DNA from: Patiria pectinifera
Taxonomy: Eukaryota; Echinodermata; Asteroidea; Valvatida; Asterinidae
DNA length: 64,000 nucleotides
Reading direction: 5' to 3'
Assembly (NCBI GenBank): GCA_029964075.1
Contig: CM057129.1
Location: 23,365,430 to 23,429,429, forward strand
Shown: positions 45,961 through 58,000 of the stretch, piece by piece
Position numbering within the stretch: the stretch's first letter is position 1
Layout of the letters: every line of letters begins with the position of its first letter
Made by a program: the position numbers and the translations under genes
The notes under the pieces: generated by a model
What the model saw: the letters and a program-made list of their open reading frames with translations, nothing else
The model's database searches: none
Told to the model about the DNA's origin: nothing

Positions 45961-46761
45961 GGCACACGCGTGTGGTTTTGGTTGAGCACCCAAGCGTGAC
46001 TCCCTATCCGCATATCCGGATACAAGGTGGGATAGGTGAGTGGCGGGGTATTCTGCAAACATGGCAAATGTGCAATTGTGCCAATCGCATATATCCAACT
46101 ACAAGAGAAAAAAAAACCTTTACCGGCGTGGCCCTGCATTCTATAGTTGCTCCTAATTAAGCCCTAATAGGTACGTTTCTTAATTCCCGAACGAAAACCT
46201 AAAATGACCCTAAGGCTACGTTCAGCGCTGTAACCGTGGATCTGATTGGTTATGCCGGAGTATGCCACCATGTGCAGCACTGATCTGGGGACGTAGGACG
46301 AGAGCAGCGAACCTAACGCTTGCGGCCTCCCTGTGATTGGCTGTGACTATGCACCGTATAAGACCATTAACATGATAATGATCCCAGTTCACTGAGCGAC
46401 TCGTGATTGACGTGCGTGCCTTTTGGCTGAGACGTGATGGTATGGTTGACCAGACATCGCGTCTACATGGCATACATTGATTTTCCACGTGATGGCTGGA
46501 AGCTTCGGCAGGGGCGTATCCAGCTTTTTTTGATGTTGGGGGGGGGGGGGAACTGCACATCCGCGCCGAAATGTAGACATGTTTTTTTTTCGCCCAACAC
46601 TTGCCCGGACACTGACCATTGGTCATTTTTATTGGGGGTAATTTGTTTTGAAAAGGGCACTTGCACATCCGTTGTGAAATGTAGACAGGTTTTTTTCTCT
46701 GGACACTTGGCCTCCGTCAAATCAAAAAGCGTGGAGGAGGGCGGGGCTGGTCCCATCTGTC

Positions 46762-49082
46762 GATGGGGGCACTGTTCAAAACCGACAATTATGCATACAA
46801 AGGGCCAATATATGGTGTTTTTCAGGGCGAAACAATGCGAAATTCTGAAAAAGGCATCCAAAACGGCAGATGCCACAAAAAAAGGGAACCACTTTTTTTT
46901 TTAAAGACACTTTAAAAAAAAAAAGGGCACTTGTTCAGAAAAAAGGGCACTTCGCAAAAAAGGGGAACTCTTTACAAATCAAAACTAATAAACCACGCGG
47001 GGTGATTTCAGTACCAAAAGGGGTGGTCCTCAGAGGATGTTTGATGTTTAGGCCGAAACTAAATTACAACCGTCGTTTTGTTGTTTATCGTTGGAACACG
47101 CTTTTAATTACGATACTAAGCTTAATTATATTGAGAAACAGGCCATATCATGTCTTCGTCATGCTAGGTTGAGCTATGTCATGACGTAAACAAACTGTCC
47201 TAAATTCCCCCATTTACAACCCTTCCAAATACGAGTATGGCAGGTGCAGATCCAGGGGTGCCGATATACCCCCTGCGAAAAATGCTGGATCCACTCCTGT
47301 ATGGGTATTGTGTTTTTTGTGTGGCCCTTGTTGATGTAAGGTGTTGCACACGAACATGATGGTATGGTTTGTAAAATCTTCAAGTCCACCCATACTCGTA
47401 TTTTTGTCCGACAGTAGTCGGTGGTCGGCGTTTGTTGTGATTGACATTAATTATGCATTTTGTCTATAACTCATCCCTGGATTCAAAAACGTTGTATGGC
47501 CTGTGTATCAACATAATGAAGCTAAGTATTCCAAACAGCTGCGTCTTAAAATACAAATTTACCTTAAAACCACTACTTTTGGAATTTGTGTTTTTTTTAA
47601 TTCCCCCCCCCCCCTCCTACGGTTTTCGGGTGGGGTGATCCTGTGTGCTCTACGTATTACATAATGATCATGCATCTATCAAGCCAAATACCAATGTAAG
47701 ATATCAAAACTGTCATCGGTAAACATGCGTTTTTAATATATTTTTTTTTCCTTTGAAAGGTATATTCCAAAATTTGGTTATTTTTGAATGGTGTATTCTA
47801 TTTTCATGTTTGTTTTGGTTGATTGACGTTTTACATAATTATAGACATTATCTGCGTAGAGGGTTCAATACCTGAACGAAATGCTGCGCTTTTCAAATGC
47901 GGTAAACCAACAAGTGCGATGGGGGCACTGTTCAAAACCGACAATTATGCATACAAAGGGCCAATATATGGTGTTTTTCAGGGCGAAACAATGCGAAATT
48001 CTGAAAAAGGCATCCAAAACGGCAGATGCCACAAAAAAAGGGAACCACTTTTTTTTTAAAGACACTTTAAAAAAAAAAAAGGGCACTTGTTCAGAAAAAA
48101 GGGCACTTCGCAAAAAAGGGGAACTCTTTACAAATCAAAACTAATAAACCACGCGGGGTGATTTCAGTACCAAAAGGGGTGGTCCTCAGAGGATGTTTGA
48201 TGTTTAGGCCGAAACTAAATTACAACCGTCGTTTTGTTGTTTATCGTTGGAACACGCTTTTAATTACGATACTAAGCTTAATTATATTGAGAAACAGGCC
48301 ATATCATGTCTTCGTCATGCTAGGTTGAGCTATGTCATGACGTAAACAAACTGTCCTAAATTCCCCCATTTACAACCCTTCCAAATACGAGTATGGCAGG
48401 TGCAGATCCAGGGGGGTGCCGATATACCCCCCCCCCTGCGAAAAATGCTGGATCCACTCCTGTATGGGTATTGTGTTTTTTGTGTGGCCCTTGTTGATGT
48501 AAGGTGTTGCACACGAACATGATGGTATGGTTTGTAAAATCTTCAAGTCCACCCATACTCGTATTTTTGTCCGACAGTAGTCGGTGGTCGGCGTTTGTTG
48601 TGATTGACATTAATTATGCATTTTGTCTATAACTCATCCCTGGATTCAAAAACGTTGTATGGCCTGTGTATCAACATAATGAAGCTAAGTATTCCAAACA
48701 GCTGCGTCTTAAAATACAAATTTACCTTAAAACCACTACTTTTGGAATTTGTGTTTTTTTTAATTCCCCCCCCCCCCTCCTACGGTTTTCGGGTGGGGTG
48801 ATCCTGTGTGCTCTACGTATTACATAATGATCATGCATCTATCAAGCCAAATACCAATGTAAGATATCAAAACTGTCATCGGTAAACATGCGTTTTTAAT
48901 ATATTTTTTTTTCCTTTGAAAGGTATATTCCAAAATTTGGTTATTTTTGAATGGTGTATTCTATTTTCATGTTTGTTTTGGTTGATTGACGTTTTACATA
49001 ATTATAGACATTATCTGCGTAGAGGGTTCAATACCTGAACGAAATGCTGCGCTTTTCAAATGCGGTAAACCAACAAGTGCGA
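46762..49082. repeat. tandem duplication, two units of about 1.16 kb
   Basis: 46762-47918 and 47919-about 49082 are almost identical, from GATGGGGGCACTGTTCAAAA to GGTAAACCAACAAGTGCGA. Differences seen are mainly in homopolymers. CGA at the junctions is microhomology. Each unit holds a small element with ends CAGGTGCAGATCCAG and CTGGATCCACTCCTG. No supported gene lies inside; the frames are repeat shadows. Confidence 0.92.
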
Positions 49083-50505
49083 ACGAAACTATCATTGCTT
49101 TAACGCTGTGAGATATTTCTATAGAATTAGGGTGGAGCGGTGGGGCTTCCTTCTATTGTCTGTGTTGTGACACTGTGCCCCGGCCAATGAATTGAAAAGG
49201 CCGTGGCGTAAGTTATTCATTCAAGGTATTAGGCTCTTTATAATGTGCCCGCCTCCTATTCATAACCCGAACGTAAAAGTAACTTATAGCTATGCCACGT
49301 GACAGGGAATTGGGCAATCACTGAGAAGATAACAAACGTGCATGGACGTAAATGTTACGTACTTAGGGGCAATTAAGAAACGTACCTATTGTAACCAGGT
49401 CGGGTTTCAGTACTTACTTTTACCCGACAGATTCCCTACTCCAGCATTCATCTCACAACCTTTTGTAAACTCCGTGTTTGTCATTCCACATGTCAGCAGT
49501 CATCATGCTTTTTGCCTAGCGCCCTCTTGCGGCCAACTAAACTTTTTTTAGCACTAGCGCGCGCCACCAAGAATTTTGCCCGCTACTTTTTAAACTATGC
49601 AAAGGGCGTAGCGAGCAGGCGGAGTTTTACATTCCACCGCGCTTTGTTTAAGTTAGATAGCTGGAAGAATCGGAAGAAGAAATTCTTAGCTTCATGTCAG
49701 TGACAAAAAAAATCGCCGTCATCGATGCCGAAACGTCAATACTAATTACTGGTATAGCTGACCTTCAGGTCTGGAAGAAATCGTTTGAAAACTTCCCCAA
49801 ATCTCATTTCTAGGAATTTCTCAAAATTGTTATTTCACTAGCAGTTGAACACTTATAATTATCATCTAAGTATATTCCGAATTTTAGCTTAATATGTTGT
49901 TGCAAACGCTAGTGCTACAATTTGGACGATCTCCATGGAAAATGTCGACGATGATTTCGGCCAAGCCACACAATATCGTATTGTATATTAACATATTCAT
50001 TAGCGTCACTCAGCGTGTTTTGGCGTGGGTCTCGGTATCGACCAATGGAAGCCGGCAAAAAGGTTGATATTTATAACTTAATAACTTGTGAAAAAGGCTT
50101 TTCTCAAAATTGTTACTGCACACCATAATGGATAGGAACCGTATTAATATTCGTGAGGCTTCAAAAGATTGACAGCTATTGCAAACGTCAGTGTTACAAC
50201 TTTCAATGATGCACGTAGCCAGGCCTATTTTTCCAATTTCAACGAAAGTAATGAACACATCACAACGATTTTTAGCACATTGGACCATTATGAGGAAAGT
50301 AAACCCTGAAAGTTGCATATAGATAAGGTCTTCCAAACGGGAGAAATTAATTTTCAAAGATTTCGCCCGCCAACGCCAACATGTGTGTGCACATGTAGTT
50401 TCATTCAAAATGAAGTGTTGCGTAACTTTTAGAAACCGCCATTCGCAACCGTATGACTGTTTAATGAGGATTTCATCAAGGAGCGCACCTAAAATTTAAA
50501 ATGAA
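49083..50505. other. intergenic, no gene seen
   Basis: Apart from a GATGCCGAAACGTCAATACT motif near 49725, which resembles the retroelement 3' signature at 38235, nothing could be supported here. Confidence 0.4.
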
Positions 50506-50510
50506 AGACG

Positions 50511-51640
50511 TCAGTATTATGTTTGATGGTCAGTCATTGAGGACTAGAGGCTTCCTATAAATTATATTGGTTTCAGATCTAGGGCAGCTATGAATCACGT
50601 AATACTCGTCCTGGGAAAATTCGTACTAAAATAGCATTTTGCGGTTGTTGGCTTACAACATTAAACTCTATGAGGTAAATTTCGAGACAAAGTGTACCAA
50701 GCAGTGTAGGAGAAGAAGTCGAATCGCCGATGACACCTTATAGAGAGGTGGCCCACCTGCGCTCTATTTTGGTTTCAGCTGTATACAATGCATCTGTCAC
50801 GTGATCAATGGTAAATACAAAAGGGGCTTTCACCGCAATATTTAATGCGGATTTTTACGCAAAAAGTGTACCCGGCAAAAACTTATACAACTGGTCAGAA
50901 TTATGTTTGAGGGTCGTTTATTGAGGACTACAGACTTCATATAAATTATTTTGGTTTCAGATCTAGGGCAGCTATGAATCACGCGATACTCGTCCTGGGA
51001 AAATTCGTACTAAAATATCATTTGCGGTTGTACGACATTATGCCTATTAAACTTTCAGACAAAGTGTAGGCCTACCAAGCAGTGTAGGAGCAGTCGAATC
51101 GCCGATGACATCTTGAGTGGTGGCCCGTCTGCACTCTATTTTGGTTTCAGCTGTATGAGATGGATCCGTCACGTGATCAATGGCATTGCAAAATGGGCTT
51201 TCACCGCCAAATTCACCTTTGTTCTTATAATAAAGAATTAATGATTTTAGTAAAAAGTGTACCAAGAATACAACACGTCAGTATTATGTTTGATGGTCAG
51301 TTATTGAGGACTGGAGGCTAGTCTAGGGCAGCTTTGAATCACGTGGTACTTGTCCTGGGAAAATTCATACTAAAAATAGCATTTTGCGGTTAAACAACAT
51401 TATATTATGCCTAACATTGAGACAAAGTGTACCAACCAGTGTAGGAGAAACAGTCAAATTGCCGACAATGACATCTTAAAAGAGTGGTGGCCCGTCTGCA
51501 CTTTATTTTGGTTTCAGCTGAATGAGATGGATCCGCCACATAATCAATGGCATTGAAAATGGGCTTTCACCGCTAAATTCACTTCTTCTTTTTTTATATA
51601 ATATGCGGGTTTTAGCAAAAAGTGTACCAAATAATGAAAG
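50511..51640. repeat. three-copy tandem array, about 383-bp unit
   Basis: Units start at 50511, 50895 and 51278 with TCAG(T/A)ATTATGTTTGATGGTC. Each repeats TTTGGTTTCAGATCTAGGGC (reduced in unit 3), TACTCGTCCTGGGAAAATTC, AGTGTACCAAGCAGTGTAGG and GTCACGTGATCAATGG. Divergence is moderate, so it is older than the 46.8-kb duplication. Confidence 0.85.
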
Positions 51641-51674
51641 GTTTGCAGAAACACCATGTGCGAATAATTTCTCA

Positions 51675-51745
51675 TCTAAGAGAATGGTTCTGAAAAGAAC
51701 CAGAGGTATAAACTCGACGTTCCGGTTAGTATGCTCTGACCGTCT
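51675..51745 (-). mobile_element. retroelement 3'-terminal fragment (Penelope-like?), opposite strand
   Basis: The minus strand reads CGAAGACGGTCAGAGCATAC, GGAACGTCGAGTT and GGTTCTTTTCAGAACC, matching 38235-38300. It directly follows the three-copy array. Minus-strand sequence upstream of it (51746-52000) may be more of the same element but was not resolved. Confidence 0.4.
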
Positions 51746-52352
51746 TCGGGAGCGTGCCAAGAAAGTAAATACTTAAGTAGCAAAGCGAATCGATGAAGTG
51801 TGAAGTTGCATCCTGTGTGGATGCCAAGTAGCTGGGATCCTAGAGCAAGCTTGGTGCCCACTGAAGTGGAACAGTATAGGGTTGCAGTCTCCGTAGAGGG
51901 AGGACGTAGGGTATAGGAGACCAACCCACACCGACCGCTATCAACACCAGCGGTCGTTTCATCACCCCAGCATCAAGTCATCAGTCAACCAGACCCTATA
52001 GTACATACAGAGAGCCTTTGATGCCTGCGACCAAGACAACCTCAAGCGTGAACTCAAAATTAATGACGCACCTTATCAGAGTTTCTTGTTGATAGAGCAT
52101 GGGTACTGTGATCTTGAAATCTCAGGTTCACATCCTGTATTATCTGTGGTTTCCGATTTGCAACAAGTTTCACAATTATTTGCTGGCATGTGGCCATGTT
52201 CTGAATCCTTATCCAATATATAAAGACGACGTACGGTTGGTCAAGTCACTGGAGCCCTGGGTTCTGGGTTCTGGGTTCAAATCCATTTCAACGTTTGTTA
52301 CTCATCCAAAATCTTTTGAGAATAAAGAGAAGAAATCCAAAGTCATACCAGT

Positions 52353-53099
52353 TTAGGATTTTATGTCAAAGTTGTACTCGTAGTTCTGGCAGTCGGGCCG
52401 TGCGGTGAAGTCCTCACTGCTGGCTTGAGATATGGTCGCGTTGTTAAGATGACACTTCAGCATCCCAAGATCTTCCAGGAGGTTGAAGGAGCGGCAGGCG
52501 GGCTCTTTGGAGCAAGCTTTGCAGCACTGCAAGGGGTGGGACACGCTGGTTTCCATGATGGTGTGGTTCATCAGGCAGGGGAAACGGTCGGTGCCGTTCC
52601 GACCGTTCCCCGCATCCGCGACGCCCGCCACAGCAAAGCAGTGGAGATAAGCCATGGGTTGGTGAACGTTGCGCTCGCAGATTGCGTAGTAGTTGCTGGA
52701 ACAACTTTTGAGCTCGCTGCCTACCCCGCTGTCAGTGACAACCATGACGGTGCAGTTGTCAAAGCCCAGATTCAAAGCCTCCTGATAATGATACGTCGAG
52801 CACCCGTCTTCACTGACTGCATACCACACGGAGACGTTGGCATTCCTCACCATGCTCGTGATGAAGCAGGTTTCCGTCGCGGAGGTACATTCCGCCAGCC
52901 ACCCACCGCCTTCTGAGCACATCTCTCTCGCCTGGGACCAGGTATACTGGCGATCGGTGAATATCTTGTAGCAAGATTTGTCATGCTCGGCCCATCCTTC
53001 AGAACACATGCAGTCATCAGATTCTGTCGATCCATTGCAGAGCAGAGAACCACACACCCAAACGAAGAAACCGCAGAGTAAAATTTGTACACAGTGCAT
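52353..53099 (-). CDS. secreted C-type-lectin-like protein with C-terminal PAN/apple-like domain, single exon
   Basis: An uninterrupted 248-aa frame starts at ATG 53099 and stops at 52353. A hydrophobic N-terminus (MHCVQILLCGFFVWVCGSLL) is a likely signal peptide. Residues about 30-145 form a CTLD: CSEGWAEHDKSCYKIF, the WSQAREMC helix, and terminal cysteines before AICERN. The WIGL core and the EPN/QPD and WND calcium-sugar motifs are absent, so canonical Ca-dependent sugar binding is unlikely. Residues about 178-240 resemble PAN/apple (LQCCKACSKEPACRSFNLLE, then CHLNN and a final CQNYEY). Sequons NGS, NVS, NCT, NGT, NHT and NAT suggest heavy glycosylation. The role is probably extracellular recognition or adhesion; the ligand is unknown. 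No intron interrupts the frame, so it may be a retrocopy or a naturally intronless family member. It lies on the strand opposite to the A2M-like exons 2 kb away. Confidence 0.8.
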   Translation of the reverse strand: MHCVQILLCGFFVWVCGSLLCNGSTESDDCMCSEGWAEHDKSCYKIFTDRQYTWSQAREMCSEGGGWLAECTSATETCFITSMVRNANVSVWYAVSEDGCSTYHYQEALNLGFDNCTVMVVTDSGVGSELKSCSSNYYAICERNVHQPMAYLHCFAVAGVADAGNGRNGTDRFPCLMNHTIMETSVSHPLQCCKACSKEPACRSFNLLEDLGMLKCHLNNATISQASSEDFTARPDCQNYEYNFDIKS

Positions 53100-54009
53100 G
53101 ATTCTAGACTGTCAGATTTTTGGAGTAAGTTGAGGATGTTATAGACAACGCTTAATGTCAAAAGAAGCTTTCAATTGTCAAATCTTGTGATAACAGTGAA
53201 GCGATGCCAAATTTTTGCGCAGTGTATGTGATTGCCAATTCAAAATGTGGGCTCTTGGGTGCTGGGATGTGCATCTGTGCAAGTGGAATTACGGACTGAA
53301 ATAGCCTGGTGTCCGCTGTACCAGCTCTGTGTATACTGATGGCAAGCAGTGTCAGAACAACTTAATATATGAGCTTCATAACCGATGACAGTGCCTCTTT
53401 TAACAAATTTAGGAAAATTGAATAAATACAAAGAAGGTGCCGTAATTGTTTAACTGTGTACAGTGCCAAGAGTATTCATTGACCAACATGATGAATGCAA
53501 ATGCTGTAGCTCTTGTGATAGTTCACTTATTGGATGGATGAGTGTTCACACGAAAGCTCCAGTGAGTGCCAAAAGCACTTAAATGTCAATTAATCTTGAT
53601 TGAGTGAAAATTAAAATTTTGTGTATATTTTTAAAGATCAAAATGGCCCTTTGGTGGCCAAATGCCTCCACTTCCAATTACGGCTATAAATAAAATTAAC
53701 AAAGCCGTAATAGGTATGGCTGTTGTTTTCACCGAAATGATGTATGACAAGGTGATTACTGTTTGATGTATTCCTTTTGGGGGACAGAACCAAGTGTCGT
53801 CCTTTGGAGAAAACAGAATCCATCAAATTTCATCTATTCAAAGAATCGGCTCCATTAAAGTGGAACCTTTGTTGACCACTTGGACAAATAGAACCAATGA
53901 ATCAAGCAAACAATGCTTTTTGTAATCATTTGTGGTGTCTATGGATGGATATAATGAGAAGATGCATGTCACTCGTTAGTCAGTTAATTCATTTGTTTTT
54001 CTCTTCTGT

Positions 54010-54555
54010 TAAAGTTAGGGCAGATCATTTGTCATTTGTGCATTTGTTTCGTTTGAAGCAACAAAAGTGCTCAAAATCTAAAGAAGGCTGCTTAACATCT
54101 AACTCAGTAACTGCTGCAATATTCCAAGAAAACAATATTCTGGGATCTTGATTTCAATTCAAAAGTTGTTGAGTCATGTTTTGAATTGCGCCTGAAATCA
54201 GTAATGGGACACATTCACATTTAGCCGATTGCAGCTAAGCGATGTCACACACTGAACTGACGAATTATGGCAACTTGCGCTCACATGTGCGTCTTGTCAT
54301 GTGCTTGCGCGTACCCATTCACGGCTTCGCCAAGTTAATAACGAACAAACAGAAACTTTCAAAAATGTGTCTTTAGACGCATCTTTGGAAATGACCTTCT
54401 TTTATTGTTTTCTTCAAAATGACAGCATGCCAGAAAGAATAATTTCACAGGGAGTTTAGTGCTGTTACTATCTTTAAACCATGGTTGCTTTTCAACAATA
54501 ATTTTGTCAGTTACTTTTTGGATAGCTGCAAATGATGGACTGTCCTTTAAGCATA
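54010..54555. mobile_element. family C TTAA MITE, copy 4
   Basis: From GTTAAAGTTAGGGCAGATCA to GATGGACTGTCCTTTAA. The body matches copy 1 (TGTTTCGTTTGAAGCAAC, GATTGCAGCTAAGCGATGTC, CCAGAAAGAATAATTTCACA). Confidence 0.75.
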
Positions 54556-54835
54556 GAGCAAGGAAAAGAAGTGGGCAATTATTGCTCCTGTTGTCCATGT
54601 CAAATCCCCCCCAAAGGATAATCTCCACATAAATTGTCAATTCATTCCCTCTGTTCATACGAATAGAGGAGCCTTATAGTGTTGAAATTTGTAAACTTAT
54701 TCAAAATTTCAAATAAATTGCCCTGAAAGCTGATTTGAAAGGATCTACTTCGAATAATGCATAGAAGCAATATACAACAAAATAATTGTATTTGGATTTT
54801 TATTTTTTTAAATTGAACAAAAAAATTGACTGGAG

Positions 54836-54910
54836 TAGGGTTTGAACCTGCGACCTCTAGTTTACCGTTCTGGTGCTCTAACCAACTGATCTATCCAGCC
54901 CTAAGTTGGC
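54836..54910 (-). repeat. tRNA-derived SINE head
   Basis: The minus strand reads GGGCTGGATAGATCAGTTGG, TTAGAGCACC and GGTCGCAGGTTCAAACCC. It lies about 120 bp before the A2M-like exon acceptor. Confidence 0.65.
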
Positions 54911-55030
54911 GGTTCTTTGTCAATTTTTTTTTAATCTCAAGAAAACAATATGGCAGTTGCACCAGTATAGATGGTTAAATTAAGTGATAATTCCATCTCA
55001 CCTTTTGTCTCGAACCTCTCTCAAATGTAG

Positions 55031-58000
55031 GTACAACGGCAAGGACGAGTTTTCCAACATGGCCGTCCTGCAGGTGCGCATGGTGTCGGGCTTTGAGGCG
55101 GATGCTAACGCCATCCGTATGCTGAGGTCGCTGTCTCCGCCAAACCTTAAGAGGATCGAGGAAGAAGGAAAAGGTGTCTTCTTCTACTTTGATCAGGTAA
55201 TTGAGAAGCTCAAGATGGTGATAAAAATGGTAGTTTGGGAGGCTAATCATCCTTACTTGCAGCTGAGAAGCTGAATTGCGAAGGACGTGGCTACAACGTG
55301 ATCAGGCCGCTGGCATGTATAAAAGGCACCTCTGGCAGCGAGCCACATCGACCCAATGACCACGGAGCACAGCCACAGATCGAAAGTGTTTGATTTTTTT
55401 CAGAGGGAGGGAAACCAGAGGGCCTGGAGAAAAACCCTCTTGGCACAGAAGAGAACCGACGCACAACTCACAAATGGCATGTATGGTTCGTAGATGGGAT
55501 TCGAACCAGGGCCATGGTAGCCTTTAGTCAAGTCCCACGCGCCTATACCCGGACCATCCGGACACGTAACGCATCCCGGATGCTGGCATGTAAAGAGACT
55601 AGCACGAGCGGTGGAGCCGCGAGGGCCTTTACTATCACGTGGAACTAATCACTTATTCATTTATTCACGTAATATACATCAAGCAATATAAACCAATCAT
55701 CTGACAGTGGTTTGCGGTTACCAGCAACAGCAAACGCACCACGGCGCGCGCGCTGTCTGGCGCCAGACGACGGCTGATTTACGTTAGTAATTCTGCATTT
55801 TCATTGGTCAATTCACAACGGGTAATGCATTATGCATGCCTACCAAATCGGTAGACAAATGTAAAGAAAAACATAAGCGTTCTCCACGAGATGGTAAAGG
55901 CCCTCGCGGCTCCGCCGCTCGTGCTAGTCTTTTTACGTGTCAGCATCTGGAGTGCGTCACGGGTCCGGGTAAGCGCGTGGGACTTGACTAAAGGCTAGGG
56001 CCATGGTGGTGAGAGGCGAGCGCTCTATGCACAAGCCACCCATGCCATGGTGGTTGTGATTATAAGGGTCGTAGGTGATAACGGTGGTAATTTGTGGTGT
56101 GATTGTGATGATTGTGATTATTGTAATGGCAAGGGTGATGACTGCCGGGTTGATGGTGATATTGTAGGTGGTGACGAAGTGATTATAGTTTTGTAAAGTG
56201 AGATTTTGGTGATTATGGTTATATTGATCGCAGTGGTGATAGGCATAATTGTTAGTTATGGTGGAAGGTGAGTGCGGCAGTTGTTGTGACAAGGTCACAG
56301 TGGTGACTTTGATAATATAATGAAGTGAAAAGCCTGTAATTTTGATGGTTTTGGTGAAGGGGTGATTTGTTGTGGTTGGCACGACAATAAGATTGTGGTG
56401 ATTATGGCCATGATGTGACGACTCCTTAACGATGATAATGATGATGGTAGTTCTGTAGCGTCATGAAAGGCCTTGGTTTGACATACTACAGGAACTTCTA
56501 GCCATCTTCAATGACATAATCCATCTCATTTTGCTTTTACAGCTTGGTCATGAGGAAACCTGTGTGGACTTTCTCGCCAGACGAGACATCTTTGTGAAGG
56601 ACCCTCGCGATGGAGTCATCACCGTCTTTGACTACTATGAGAAAGGTAAGACGACTTGTAAAACATTTCTTTCTAAAAAAAAACACGAAAATAGTTGCAG
56701 CATCTTTGCACGTTACGAGAGAATAAGCAAATGGTACAATAATAGTATCGCTTTTAATATGTTTATGGGTTTATGACATCTGGCTAGCATCGCTTGAACA
56801 AATACATGTACAAATTCGAAAACTGCCAACATGGGGCTGGATAGCTCAGTTGGTAGAGCACTGCAATGGCAATCTGGAGGTTGCAGGTTCAAACCCCGCT
56901 CCAGTTAATATTTTGTTCAACTTTGAAAAAAAAAGTTCTTTTAATTTGTTAACAGTGTGTTTGATAGTATGTACCACTAAGGCTGTAATTATGCACAGTG
57001 TGTTACTTATTTTGATTTCAATATCTGTAATTTTCAAACGCATTATTTTTTTTATTTTTTTAACAGCTTTATCATCCTCCCAGCTGTAAAACTTTTGAGT
57101 GCCAAGGTGTTGCCTAGACAACCACCCACCAACAGCACAAAACATCGGAGCAATAATTCTTAACACACAACCCAATCCTTAAATATTTGAAAAGTGAGCT
57201 TTGCAATGTTTTATTTCTGCAAATCACTAACCAGCATCAAACGGAATTGAAAAAGCAAGTGTGTGTTGCAATTGCTGAACGCTTTAAATCTTGGCTTAGC
57301 ATATTACTCTTTAAAGGAGCTTAACCCATGTAAATTTCATTGTCAAGGTAACACAGGAACAATTTTAACAGAAAAAAAGTGATTTAGCATTCTAGTATAG
57401 CTCCTAAAAAAGTAAGACTTATAATGTTACCAGGTACTGTTTTGAGGTTCAAAGTGACTTTAAATTGCATAATCGTAAGTTTGGCGTGGTGGTTTTTATT
57501 TGGTGATGTAAAAAAAAAAAACAAGTAAAAAAACAAGTGTGTAATGTAACTTAATGTTAAAGCAGCTTAAATAAAATATTCTAGGGTCTGTATTGGTGAT
57601 GTGAAAATGAAATTAAAAATTACAATTGAAGTGTTTAGTTCAAAGTGTAATATTATGTAAGAATTAAATTATAACCATTTAATTAAATGGAATATTAATT
57701 AGTGATGCATGCTTGACCCACATACACGAAATATAAACCAAGTTCTTTGTTTTGAAAAACGTTAAGTTTAAATTGCTTGTGCAACGAAATTGAATCAAAA
57801 ATAACTAAACCTTTATCCAGGGATTTGTTAAATTTTAGTTCTTTCTTTTCTTTTAACTTGGAAAATAACAGTAGGCCCTTCAAATACTATTTCCTTGATT
57901 TGTATTTACATGTCACTGTTTTCTGGGGTTTTTTTCTTCATTTTTAAAAGTAGCATTCGTTCCAAGTGCAAAGACCTTTTACTGAGGACATCAACAGTAA

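Noticed and set aside
46434..46904. 156-aa frame
   Set aside because: It crosses repeat junctions and homopolymers, its continuation is duplicated with the 1.16-kb tandem unit, and no domain is recognisable.
50511..51640. CRISPR-like array
   Set aside because: Units are about 383 bp, diverged, and the setting is eukaryotic.
55957..56382. 141-aa minus-strand frame
   Set aside because: It is an artefact of the GTGGTGATTATGG minisatellite (T/I/N-rich low complexity).
56832..56908. Functional tRNA gene
   Set aside because: Anticodon and T stems have mismatches and three relatives occur in the window, so it is a SINE head.
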